Positions 11,841-24,200 of a stretch of 64,000 nucleotides of DNA are shown here, piece by piece. A program made the position numbers and the translations under genes. Position 1 is the first letter of the stretch, and each line of letters starts with the position of its first letter. The stretch is from Bugula neritina (taxonomy: Eukaryota; Bryozoa; Gymnolaemata; Cheilostomatida; Bugulidae): assembly GCA_964035545.1 (NCBI GenBank), contig OZ037772.1, forward strand, positions 186,001 through 250,000, given 5' to 3'. The notes beneath the pieces were generated by a model. The model made no database searches. It was given only the letters and a program-made list of their open reading frames with translations, and was not told where the DNA came from.

Positions 11841-12794
11841 GTTTCTTACATGGTAATTTCAGAAGTTGACCGGCCCAACTATTTTCAAAGACTATTAACT
11901 AATTATTTCCATCACTAAACTATCATTTCATTTGATTTGTTTTGTTTGGGGCAGTGCTTCCACTATATCTTATGTTTCTAGTTCATATGAAATACCACAG
12001 GTCATGAGAATGGCTTTGTCCTTTGTTTTGTGGCTTATGTTATGTGTATTGGAACAAATTAGTTTAAATTAACAGATCCGTGTGTTAAATATGGTATTCT
12101 GCTATGGTTAGAATTCTACTATGTCATGAATTGAGGTGTCAGGTCCCTCAGCTTACTGAGATACGGAGGGAGAACTAAATTGGAGTCTATTCGTACAGCA
12201 ACGAGTACTGTTTGTAATATTCATAGCCTCAGAGCTTCTCACTTCCCATCTAATTGTTGATAGGGGCGGTGAAGATAACCCCCTCACATGATCCCAAGGA
12301 TTACGACGTTGGCCTCTGACACAAACTCCCCTTCCTCACAATCATTGACGATGACGGGTTAATATGTGGAGACTCCGGCGAGTTTGTGGGAATGAAAAGG
12401 TGTGTGAATCTAGTATTCTGTGTTTCTGACAATGAGGTGGCATAACTCCTAATTGTGTGACATATTTCTAAGTTGAGATGGTTCTTCCTTGCATTATATA
12501 TGCTACCTCGAAGGAACAAGTAACTTTTACCTTTTTGCGTTTATGAAAAGAAACACAACTCCATGTTGTTACTCAAAGGTGGCGTAACTCCCAATATTAC
12601 TTATAGTTATTTACCAAAATGAAGCAGGTCTTTCTTCTGTAATGCAACATGTTAGAGTTGTATGGCTTGAACTTGCTTTGCTCACTGCACTACAAGGTCT
12701 TATTTTCCTATTTTGGCTGTTTCACAATTAGTCAACTTAATAGCAAGAAAATATTGATCTACATAGGTTTTAGTGGTTTAATACCATTTGTGTA

Positions 12795-12865
12795 CAGGTG
12801 ACAGGTGTGTACAGGTGACAGGTGTGAGCAGGTGACATTTGTAAGCAGGTGACAGGTGTGAGCCT
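12795..12865. repeat. Short tandem repeat AGGTGACAGGTGTG
   Basis: About five units of GTGTACAGGTGACAG or GTGAGCAGGTGACAG occur in a VARS pseudogene intron. Confidence 0.8.
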
Positions 12866-13529
12866 ATTAGCAATTTATACTCTGTGTAAGTTTTATGTGC
12901 AGGTGTTCATAAAAGGCTGGAAGACTTGAGGCCATACAAAGGAAAGGAAGACAACCCTATGGTAGTTCCTGTATGTAGGTGAGTCGTCTTCTCTCTACAA
13001 TCTTATCCCAACTTGTTAGATTTCTACAGGTTCCATTACATTTTCTTCATACACGTCCAGTTAGATCCTGAACTTTTTCTAGTCATGTTTACTTGTGAGT
13101 CATTTTACTTAGTTTAGTACACACCATATATCTGGTTCTTAGCTATTTTCACAGTTTAGCTGCTATTGTGTATAGTTTCTTACATTAAAATGTTGAATTA
13201 GCAGCTCAACTGTGAACAATAGCTAAAAGCTAGAGGTATATAGCTTTGTGTATTAAATTAAGTAAAATGACTCATAGCTGCAGATCTCGATGTAATAGAA
13301 GTTGTCCTCTCTTGTTCTCCTAAAGAATAGCTCCATTAACATATCCACTATATTTTACAATGCTGTTGAGTTGAACTGTTACTATGTGAGTCTGTCTTTT
13401 AACAATGACCTCCACAACGTGTTCTCTTGTGTTATAGTCGATCTAAAGATATCATTGAGCCGATACCCAAACCACAGTGATATGTGGCATGTGACGATAT
13501 GGCAGCCAAGGCTGTAGAGGTACTTGTAT

Positions 13530-13860
13530 TATATATTATGTATAGTATATAATATATTAGTACTGTGTATAGTATATATGTTAGTACTGTATAGTATATA
13601 ATATATTAGTAATGTGTATAGTATATAATATATTAGTACTGTATAGTATAATATATTGGTACTGTGTAGTATATATATTAGTACTGTATAGTATGTCTAT
13701 AGCATAGTATATCTATAGCATAGTATATCTATAGCATAGTATATCTATAGCATAGTATATCTATAGTATAGTATATCTATAGCATAGTATATCTATAGCA
13801 TAGTATATCTATAGTATACTATATCTATAGTATAGTATATCTATAGCATAGTATGTATAC
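13530..13860. repeat. Simple repeats TAGTATATAATATAT and CTATAGCATAGTATAT
   Basis: Two adjoining AT-rich arrays lie in a VARS pseudogene intron, immediately before the exon at 13866. Confidence 0.9.
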
Positions 13861-14149
13861 TGCAGGTAGTAGAATCAGGCAAGCTAAAGATCATACCAGA
13901 CTATCATACAGTCACTTGGTACAAATGGCTGAGGAACTCCAGGGACTGGTGTATCTCCAGACAGCTATGGTGGGGGGCACAGAATACCAGCCTACTTTGT
14001 GCAGATCCAGGGGCAACCTAAGGCTGAGGTATGAGTCATTCTTCATTTTGTCTTGTGTTATTTACAGAAAGCAAGTGGGTTTAGGACAGACCTAATATTC
14101 ACCACAGACTATGTTTATGTTGATAAACTATGAATTCCCTCTAATGTGG

Positions 14150-14365
14150 CCATTTCTGAAGTGGGTGTGGCCCTTTCTGAAGTGGGTGTGGCCCTTTCTG
14201 GAGTGGGTGTGACCCTTTCTGGAGTAAGTGTGGCCCTTTCTGGAGTGGGTGTGGCCCTTTCTGGAGTGGGTGTGGCCCTTTCTTGAGTAGGTGTGGCCCT
14301 TTCTTGAGTGGGTGTGGCCCTTTCTGGAGTGGGTGTGGCCCTTTCGGGAGTGGGTGTGGCCCTTG
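14150..14365. repeat. Minisatellite, 21-bp unit
   Basis: About ten units of GTGTGGCCCTTTCTGGAGTGG. The open minus-strand frame through it is a consequence of a unit length divisible by three. Confidence 0.95.
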
Positions 14366-14649
14366 CAGATTATTAATAAACTTACAGGACTGTTAGGCTT
14401 AAAATTACAAAGGAAATAGCTAATGAAACTGAGTTTTAATATAGTCATTTGAACTCAATTTAAATTCTCCCATTTTTTTTACCTTCTTCTGCATATAATT
14501 GAGTTTTCTTAATCATTGTACTGAAAGTCAAAGTTTTGGCATCTGAAAAGGCGGCTATCATGATTATTTAATACTTTGCTTAGTAATTATCAATAAGTTA
14601 TCATTTTTATTAGCAGACAACATTGTATCACACAGTCTTTTTCTACTTC

Positions 14650-14805
14650 TCAGATCGATCTGGTGTCTTTCCATGGTCTTATTGACATGAGATTGATCTG
14701 AGTTCGAGCTCCACAGACCGACCAGCTCAGATCGACGGAGATCGATCTTTGGCGTCTTTCCATGGATCGATCTCGCTGAGATCGATCTGAGATCGGTACA
14801 TGGAA
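14650..14805. repeat. Cluster of GATCGATCT palindromes
   Basis: AGATCGATCT and its variants recur at least five times, with CTTTCCATGG or its complement at both sides. It looks like the decayed core of a short inverted-repeat element; its origin is not identified. Confidence 0.5.
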
Positions 14806-14945
14806 AGCCGGTGATAGTCTGGTGACCTCTTGACCTCTATATATTTTACATAGTTTAGTGACCTTTTAACCTCTATATATTTTACATAGTTTAGTGACAA
14901 CAACTACTGGGTGACTGGCAGATCCTATGAAGAAGCGCTGTCATA

Positions 14946-15075
14946 CTACTACTACTACTACTACTAGTACTACTACTACTACTACTACTACTACTAGTAC
15001 TACTACTACTACTACTACTACTAGTACTACTACTACTACTACTACTAGTACTACTACTACTACTACTACTACTAG

Positions 15076-15110
<35 letters not shown>

Positions 15111-15111
15111 G

Positions 15112-15143
<32 letters not shown>

Positions 15144-15249
15144 GTACTACTACTACTACTACTACTAGTACTACTACTAGTACTACTACTACTACTAGTA
15201 CTCCCATTACTACTGCTACCGCTACCGCCATCACCACCACCACTACTTC

Positions 15250-15296
<47 letters not shown>
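14946..15296. repeat. (TAC)n / (TAG)n trinucleotide array
   Basis: Runs of TAC interrupted by single TAG turn into (TAG)n near 15249. The two halves are complementary over part of their length. It directly follows the last VARS relic exon. Confidence 0.95.
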
Positions 15297-15299
15297 TAA

Positions 15300-17020
15300 T
15301 AATTAGTAGTTGAACTTAGCATTAGGCGTTAGTTAGTCTTAATATCAGTATTACAATTACTGAGAATGAAGATGAGACTGAATGGCACATTAGCTATTAG
15401 TGTCAGTAGGACTATAAGTTAACTATAACATTAAGTCATCAACTAATAATCACAATGACTCAGTAAGTAAGTTTGAGACCGAGTCACTGGTATTAGTACT
15501 TCATTTTCAGTCACTGGAGTAACTGGTGGAAAATTTCCAGACACCAAGAAGAACCTAGTGAATGATGTCATCATGCGGTGACCTCAGCTCAGGCCAGACT
15601 CGTTAAGATGGAACTGCAGGGGAACCCGGACTGGTTTCCGTTACAAAGAAACTTCTAGTAACTCACTAACTATAAGTTGATATTCATGCTACATGTGATG
15701 CTAAGAGGAATAATATAATTTAATATTTCCTTCAAACACAAGTTTTTATATATATAAAAGATCTCTCCACACTACTCATACTAGTTGATATGCTGAAGAA
15801 CAACGTAGTGTTTTGTTTAATTCAACTTGTATAAGCCATTGAACTTCAGCAGCTCCAGTTGTTATGTGTATTGAGATATTTTGTGTAGTGAATGAATATT
15901 GATGTACTGTATGTCATGTTATAACAGGTTGCTATATTGTGTGCTATAGCAGGTTTTTATAGTTGGTTATTCTCTTGTTAAAGTAAAGAACATTCATGTG
16001 ATGTAGAATCATGACTCTGATAGCTGGAATATAAACTGTATGTAGAGGAGATTGAATATGGAGTCTGCACAATGTATTGATTTGGTAGAGGAGAATAATT
16101 TGATGATTAGTGAGGAACAGTTAAGAGGTTTCACTAGGATAATGTTACAGTTGAATAATATAGTTTGATAATTTCATTGAATAGTGAAGATGCTGCTAGT
16201 TGATTGGTTAAGTTTCTCATACAGATATCCCAGATGACATATTGCAGAGATTTTGTATATTATGTTATTATATCGAAAGGACAACTCCATGCACACACTT
16301 TAACTAGAGGACATGATGCATTTTGCAGCATGCAGATCAACTAGTGTGATGGTGCCATCGTGATGGCCAATCAGTGACTGTTAATAATTAGTAGTAGGCG
16401 GAGCTGAATACTTGTAGTGGGCCCTAGTCTATTTGACTAGCAGGCAGAGAGCACTTGGAATTGTTATTGTAAAGTCTTGTATATTCTCTCTCTTATTATG
16501 GAACGTGTTTTTGATAGTTGTACAGTTTTATTAGTATCTTGAAATAAATAGAATAAAGTGTTAGCAATCACAAACCTGGTGAAATAGCTTTGCCTAAATA
16601 GACCCTATAATAACAAGTAAAGCATAAATTCACAATAATATTCCACCCCCACCCCTTGCATGAGGATAGTTTAATTAAGTGAACTTACATCAACAAACTG
16701 TACAGTAAAAAGGGTGAAGTTGGGTAATAAGATCAATACTCAACACATTAACTTTCAACAGAATAAATCAACTGTTAGATTTTTCACTTAGCTCTGATGT
16801 AACTAGATATTCTAGGTGCAAATCCTACACAGTAAACTCTGTGAACAGTTCATATTGGTTCATCAAGCTTACCTTCAAGTGAAAATATATTATTGTGTCA
16901 AAATGTGAATTCCTTGCTTGACTTTTAATGCTATTTTCACATTTCATATGTATTATATTCATGTAAATCTCAACAAGTTAAATTAGTTGAATCTTGTAAG
17001 TTGTGCTGTTAGCAAGACTA
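15300..17020. other. No recognised gene
   Basis: A short open stretch near 15591-15653, ending in a residue series like NPDWFPLQRNF, could be an exon remnant but matches nothing I recognise. The remainder is unremarkable AT-rich sequence. Confidence 0.4.
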
Positions 17021-17024
17021 TTGA

Positions 17025-17550
17025 GGCCAAACAAGGTAGTGTACCATCTATACTATTGAGGCCAAACAAGGTAGTGTACCATCTATACTATTGAGGCCAA
17101 ACAAGGTAGTCTACCATCAACACTATTGAGGCCAAACAAAGTAGTATACCATCAATACTATTGAGGCCAAACAAGGTAGTATACCATCAATACTATTGAG
17201 GCCAAACAAGGTAGTCTACCACCAATACTATTGAGGCCAAACAAGGTAGTATACCATCAATACTATTGAGGCCAAACAAGGTAATGTACCATCTATAATA
17301 TTAAGGCCAGACAAGGTAGTGTACCATCAATACTAGTGAGGCTAAACAAGGTAGTCTACCATCAATACTATTGAGGCCAAACAAGGTGATATACCATCTA
17401 TAATATTAAGGCCAGACAAGGTAGTGTACCATCAATACTAGTGAGGCTAAACAAGGTAGTCTACCATCAATACTATTGAGGCCAAACAAGGTAGTATACT
17501 ATCAATACTATTGAGGCCAAACAAGGTAGTGTACCATCAATACTATGGAG
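17025..17550. repeat. Minisatellite, about 37-bp unit
   Basis: About 14 units containing TATTGAGGCCAAACAAGGTA with variable ends (GTGTACCATCTATAC or similar). Confidence 0.95.
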
Positions 17551-17554
17551 ACCA

Positions 17555-18269
17555 AATGACAACAAGCTGTACTATTATATTCAAGATGAACTGGAACCTA
17601 CTGAAAAAGTTTCTGTTAGTCATTACAACTTGTCTGTGCACACAAGGTATTTCTACCAGGTGAATGGGGAACATGTCATAATTAAACTGCAACCAATTGA
17701 ACTAAACTCATCAAATTACACACAGTTTACAAAACAGCTGTATCATAGACAGCTCATGTGTAGAGTAATACAGTGTTTATATCTAGTTGATTGCCTTATA
17801 TATTATTTATCAGATTCCTGATTGCATGACAAGAAACAATTTGATTGGCTACTCAATGCTGTTGTACACAGCAATGGAATGTATATTATTATGAATGGTT
17901 GGAATAAATTTACTTAGTCATGTTGGAGGTACTTGCACCTGCATGTCAATTCAGTGAATAAATTCTCCCACAAACAAGTCATTTACAGTTACTGCTCCAG
18001 TATAGATTATTTTTACTAACCAAACTCAACTTGAACTAAAGCTAATAAGGCATGAAAACAGACTATATTTTCACTAACAAATAAACTTTATTAGATAGTA
18101 AAATAGCAACAAATATTTGATACAGTAAAACATCTCATATCCAACTATAAATACAGAGTGTGTGTATTGATGAGTTGTAATGAATATAATTATGTTGATG
18201 ACAAATATTATCCATTTTATCTCTCAGTACCTCACTGAGCTGATTATTAGTAAACTGTAGCTGATAAGC
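17555..18269. other. 3' flank of the TRIM gene, no gene seen
   Basis: AT-rich sequence containing several AATAAA/TTTATT motifs. The minus-strand transcript of the TRIM gene probably ends here. Confidence 0.4.
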
Positions 18270-21200
18270 TTAGTATTTTATTGTGTATCTCCTCAGTCCA
18301 TCTCTACATGCTAGAAACACTGTGTCTCTGTTATACGCAGCAATGTCCCCCACCCAGCCACTCACACCAAGACTTTCTCTGGGAACAGTAAGCACCAGTT
18401 GACCTGTAAATAATAGCATCATATTGTATCAGTTGGTGTGTATTGAGAGAAACAGACAGACTGCCTTTAAAGATGGAACTAAGCAGGTTACATGCATGAA
18501 GTAAATATTCAAACAGCAGAAAATAGTGTCTCCTTATACAACTGTATTGACCTTGACCCACAAACTTAGCCTGTGGCTCTGAGCAAGAACACACCCACAT
18601 GTCTACTTCTAATAATACTGCAGCTACTCCAACATTATCACATATTAAATACTTGACAAGAACCAACCACAGCCACCTGAGTCCCACCAGCAAACACTGC
18701 TCTACCAGCCATCATCAAATTACAATAGTCTCAGCAATGGCAGTCAAAAAGTATCAAATTATTTACATTTAAATTATCTGATGACCAAAACAACAGCAGC
18801 ACTAGACTGAAGCCAAACTACAACTTATAACTCATGTGTAGCTGGCAGTCTGTACAGTTGTTAGACTGAGCACCTCTAAAATTACTGTAAAACACTTGCA
18901 TAGTATACTAACTAGACACGCTGATAGGTGGGTTTGAACCCCTTGCAGCACCAACTCACTTAGCAGTGCGGAGTCCCTATCCTCTACACTACCAGGTGAA
19001 CCCTTGAAAAGGAAGACTGAATAGAGAGTTTACTAAGAGCTCACTGCACACTACACAGAGTACACCTTAAACCTATACAGTATAATATACACTTCTACCT
19101 GTGCTTACATCCTGCATGTTACTGCAGCTGGAAATAAACTTATTGCAGGGAGGCAGTATTATTCACTAATATTATTATTAGCTACAAGTCATGTGATGAA
19201 GAATATAGCATCTACTATCAGCATGTTACAGTCTTTATTACATAACTTTTAGCTGAAAATAACATCAGTGACTTGATAAATACTAACAATATCATAATAT
19301 ATCTTATGAGTGGAAGTTGTTTACTGTTAATTATTAAAATATATTATTTACTACAACATAATTATATATAAAATAACTAAACTTACTATAATAAACAGAG
19401 TATTTACCTTCAAGTGAGAGGATGAGGAGAGGTCCTTCCCATGTACAGATGTGAATCAGTTCAGATGTTGGATCAAAGGAAATACCAGATGGTTCTGAGA
19501 TGTGAGGGAACTCCCACATTAGAGTGAGAGTTGTGTTCTCCACTTTATATCTTCTCACTGCACCATCTTCAGTGTGGTCTCCTATGAGGAGAGTTGAGTC
19601 TGGGAGGATGCATACAGGTCGAGGGTCCTTCATCTCAGGAAGTGGGAACTTCTGTATTTTATTGTCAACTAGGTTACAGACTACCAGCTGTTTCTCTCTC
19701 TTGTCTACAATACAGAGCAGTGAGTCGTGCTGAGCTATTCTATAGGTTGTGGGTTTATCTACTGAATGCTTGTAGAGAGAGCGAGTCTTCTCAAAGGAGT
19801 TCGGATCAAGAAGTGAGACTTCAGCTGTTCTCTCCTCTCTGTTATACGAGCTGCCAACCATCACCCCTTCAGGTTGGATTATCTCCCCCCACCATGTAGT
19901 GTTGGTGTGTTTCACTGAGCTGATAGTATGCAGAGTGTCTGTATTTATTACTTCTACAGCTTCTCGTGTCCAACACATCAGATGTCCATCAGCTGAGATG
20001 TTTACTGTCCAACACAAGTCACGTACAGGAAGTCCATCAGACTGGAGAGAAGATGGTGGCTGCAGCAGCTTCAGTCCCAGACTGTCTTCACTGTCTGCAA
20101 CAACAAAATAACAATTCTATAACTTGAGAATCTCATCACCTGAGGAGGTGGGAACAGCTTTTCAAACTTAAAATAAAAAGATGTTTTAAATACAAGCAGT
20201 CTGTAGTTACTACAAGTTGCTACGTGATGCACAGGTCTAAGTGAGAATATCTTGTTAATACTGACAGCAGGTAGTCAGCATAACACAGTTTAGCAGCTCA
20301 CTTATACATCATAAACTCTGAAACACTGCAGAAATGTCTCATAATGTGAGAGTAGAACAAAACTCAATTCTCTAATAAATAAACTCTATCTACTTATTCT
20401 ACTATTTAAATATTCAGTGAAAGCAACTCACATGATTACAAGCAGAAAGTTATTTATAGTTAGTGTTACTATTTATAGACTCCACCTACATGTTGGTACC
20501 AAGATGGTGTCTGGAAGTACACACTTCTCTATTACACCAATATCTGTAGCCTTTTCCACCTTCTCACTCATCTCTTTGTAGTCTCTCACAATCCCTGCAT
20601 CATTGAACTTATCAACTGCATGTTGTACTGTGTCCAGCAGAGACTGTCTGCCCATTGTCTTACTCAAGGCCAGCTCTATTCTATAATTATCCACTATCTG
20701 TGTGCAGCTCTTCAAATATCCATATATTTCTAGCCTCAGGTTTGTAGCTCTCTTTCTAATCTCTTCTATCTAATAAATAGTAACACAGTGTAACCACATC
20801 TGCACCTCACAACCTCTGCACTCGAAATGAAAGTGACAGATCACCCACTGAGTGGACAATGACTCAGTCACGTGACACTCTATACACAGCAGAGAGCTAG
20901 TACATCACGTGACTAGTCTCCTCCTCCTGACACCTGTCAATCACTCACACAGCCAACCTCTCTGTGTGAGTGATTGACAGTTGCAGAAGGATGAGTGAGT
21001 CACCTGTATTGACAGGTTCCTCTGCACTGAGTAACATGTGATGAATGACTACTGCTACTTGTTCACAGAATGATAATACTTTAATGGCCAGTTAATTCTA
21101 GTGGCAAATGAAATTCATTTCTATTTACAACTCAAAGACCAGATGCAAAACCTAATTTCAGACAAACAGAAATAATATTACATGACATCACCATGTCAGC

Positions 21201-24200
21201 ATACCTGAGCGTCAGCTACAGCGTTTACTCTGGCAACCATCTTCTTCACTTCATCTTCTATTTTACTCAGTTCTTTCCAGGCATCCTTTGAGATGGCATT
21301 CAACTCTGCAACTTTCTCAGACAGAGTCTCTATTCCACCAGTCAGACTTTCTCGTAACTCACAAGACAAATCACTCAAAGATGCCAAGTCATGGGATGCT
21401 ACTGTCTCCTCTGTATACATAATATGACACGATTCATAAAAGCATTTTTAGATATGATATTGTACTTATTCTACACCTACTATACTTCTAACTACAGGTT
21501 GATGATGTATCACTACACACATACTATGTAATAACTAGACAGTTGGTTGGACTAGAAATATTTCACAGTTTAGCTCATTAATTGCTGCACTTGGAATAAT
21601 ATAATTGAAAATGTTAGAGCAGTGACTCCCAACCTTGGGGGATTCCCCTTGCAGGGAATTCGGGCTTTTCAGGGGTTTTCATTTCTAAAATTTCACAGAG
21701 TTTGTTATCAGCTTTTTGAGCTCTTGCCTTGTGTTCCAGGTTACATGAATATGTATAATTATAACTCCTTCATTTTATGTAGTTCATTTATTTATCCACA
21801 CTACACTCTATAATCTAAGTTTACTTCTACATCCATGTGTCTAATATTCACTCTACTCTAGCTGCTACCCCTCCTACTACAAATGGAGGCTAAAAGGTTT
21901 ATTGAAAGTAAAAACCAACAGGAAGTTTTTGCAGCCAGTCAAACTGATCTCCATAAACTACTTACTGCATACCTATGGTATATATATTTGCTGTACTAAA
22001 AACTCTGAACCTAAAATGAATGATTATAATCATCAACTCACTGCTTTTAATAGCAGCATCAATGCTTTCAAAGCTGAACTGAAGCTGTGGCAGACGCTGG
22101 TCCATGTCAAATACAAAGTGCTTTTTTCTACACTCAATGAATTATTAGGAAAACAACCTGTCCCAGATTTTCTTTATAAATGAAATTACAATTTTATCAA
22201 AGAGGCGGAAACTTATAAGAAAACATTTATAAAAAGAGGGAGGGTATAAAAAAGGTGGGACACCACTGAGTTAAAGCTATGCCTATACCATCTTATCAAG
22301 GAAACAGACACTTGAAGGATGAAATATACTAAATATTCAACATAACAGTGAGAATATAAACTCCTGCACTATTCACTTCTGTCTCACACAAACCTTAATG
22401 CTGTCAAACTTACTTCCTCTTTTACTGTTACATAACTCACTTTAATAATAAAATAATAAATAACAGGTTCTTGTAACATTTCTCAGTTTCTCTCTACAGA
22501 AATAGAAACAGCAAGTAAATACCTGTCTCATCCTTACAGCCAGTCCTCATATCACATCTCATACAGAATATCTGGTGACACTTGGAACACACTTCTGTCA
22601 GCTGTTCCTCTTTATGATGTTCACATTCAGTTATAGTATATCTTTGGGGAGAAGCTCTGTAGACCTCAATGTCAATAAACTGATGTCTATCTCCCATCAG
22701 CTCTCTGTGAGTCTGTATAATAAAGGTCAACAGTTTAGTTGGTTGTATTTTCACCAACAAGTCTGTCATAGTTGACTCACTGCACTGTGAAACTGTGTGT
22801 TTAGTATAAAAAGTCACACAGACTCAACATTTCTTTTCAATAATATTCTACACACAAACCAGAACAGGTTTAGTAACCAATCTTGAGAAATGATATAAGA
22901 AAGACTCACTTCTTGATGCTGCTGACACAACTTTTTTTGACTCTCAAGACAAAACACAGCAGCTTGTGTTCCACCTTTACACACATCGCAGGGAATGGGT
23001 GCAGGTTTGGGTGGAGACTTGTATTCTAAGGGGTCTCCATGCTGAGCTACTGGTAGTGTTGTGGGATCTGTGATGTCATAGTGATCTTTCCTACAATATA
23101 TAGCAATCAGTATGTTACCTGTGTTAGCTGTGCTTAGTATATCTCCAGTAATGAAATACTCCATCCACACACACAGCTATGTCCTTGACAAATAGTCAAA
23201 TAAATACTCATCACTCATCAACACACATTCATTATATAGACCACAGGCTATCACACAAACACACTTGACTATATTATGTACCTAATATGCTGGAAAATAG
23301 TCACTCATGACAAAGAACTGCTACTCAACAAATAGACTCAACTGTAACTTGTATTGTAAAATGACAAGACAAATTACTAGTTAACTACTGAGTGGAGGCC
23401 ACATTGTCAATAATTATTCACTTTTGTTGCAAGTTTGTGCAATGCAGCTAATTACTGAGGAGTGAATTCTGAGGAGCCAATACTACAACATACTACAACT
23501 ATTCCCTGCCACTCTTAGCCTAGGGCCACACTGTGCGTATTTTCGCATGCGAAAATTAAAATCACGGGTAGCAAAGGTGTCCACTGTAGCGTCAGTGATG
23601 CGTGATAAATAAAGCTTTCATTTTTAAATCGCACTTGCTTTCAATAAAACGCAATTTACTGGAATATAGCACTAAATAAAGAAATTGGACTCGCTGAATA
23701 ACTACCAGCCAATTAGGTGACGACGACAGAGACGATTCGCACTTGCGTTGAAAATGCAGAGCGACAAGTGCGAAGGTTTTCTCAACGCGCACAGTGGACA
23801 CCTTTGCTACTTGTGATTTCAATTTTCGCATGCGAAAATACGCACCGTGTGGCCCTAGGCTAACTGCTAGGAGTGGTGCGAAACTGTCATTTCATCATCC
23901 TTGGCAATGTGTCAAGAGCTAGTGCACCGTGAGTGCGTGTCACGTGTGAGTGTTGCCTATCTCGTGCAGCTATCATAAGAAGAGTGAGTCATACACTGCG
24001 TTTCCATTATCGCATTATGCGAATGGATTTTCTCATTCGCTCTATGGAAACAGTTGCATCGAAGCAAAACCGCAGCCGGAAATTACACCGAACGGCTCCT
24101 TCGATAAAAAATTTTCCTTCGCATTATGCGCATCATGGAAATGGTTCCTTCGGTTAAATCGAATGAAACCTTTTGTGCTGGAGGCAGAGATCAGCATTTG

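Larger units (their letters stand above)
8822..14940 (+). pseudogene. VARS: Valyl-tRNA synthetase catalytic-domain relic
   Basis: Exons closely follow animal cytosolic ValRS from [14 protein letters not shown] onward. They lie at 8822-8929, 9081-9207 ([13 protein letters not shown], the HIGH signature), 9575-9739 ([17 protein letters not shown]), 10015-10096, about 10268-10393 ([13 protein letters not shown]), 10701-10853, 12264-12399, about 12903-12979, about 13437-13519, 13866-14028 (WCISRQLWW) and 14894-14940. Decay is clear: TGA at 12317-12319 in the HDPKDYDVGL exon, and TGA at 13478-13480 replacing the Trp of PKPQW. A sixth G at 13972-13977 shifts the frame after QLWWG, no GT follows SAISDI, and one whole exon is missing where the 11239-11840 minisatellite now sits. 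Nothing after residue LS of the last exon is recognisable, so the KMSKS loop and anticodon-binding domain are absent. ValRS is essential, so a working copy must lie elsewhere. Confidence 0.9.

Noticed and set aside
12317-13480. Recoding (selenocysteine or readthrough) at TGA in the VARS exons
   Set aside because: The stops replace ordinary Arg and Trp positions and occur with a frameshift, a lost donor and missing exons, so decay is the simpler explanation.
18915-19012. Functional tRNA gene
   Set aside because: A/B-box-like motifs exist, but I could not draw a clean acceptor stem, and the similar heads elsewhere belong to SINEs.
23592-23831. 79-codon minus ORF repeated at 45983-46222
   Set aside because: It is shared only because the 343-bp MITE is repeated; it has no protein features.
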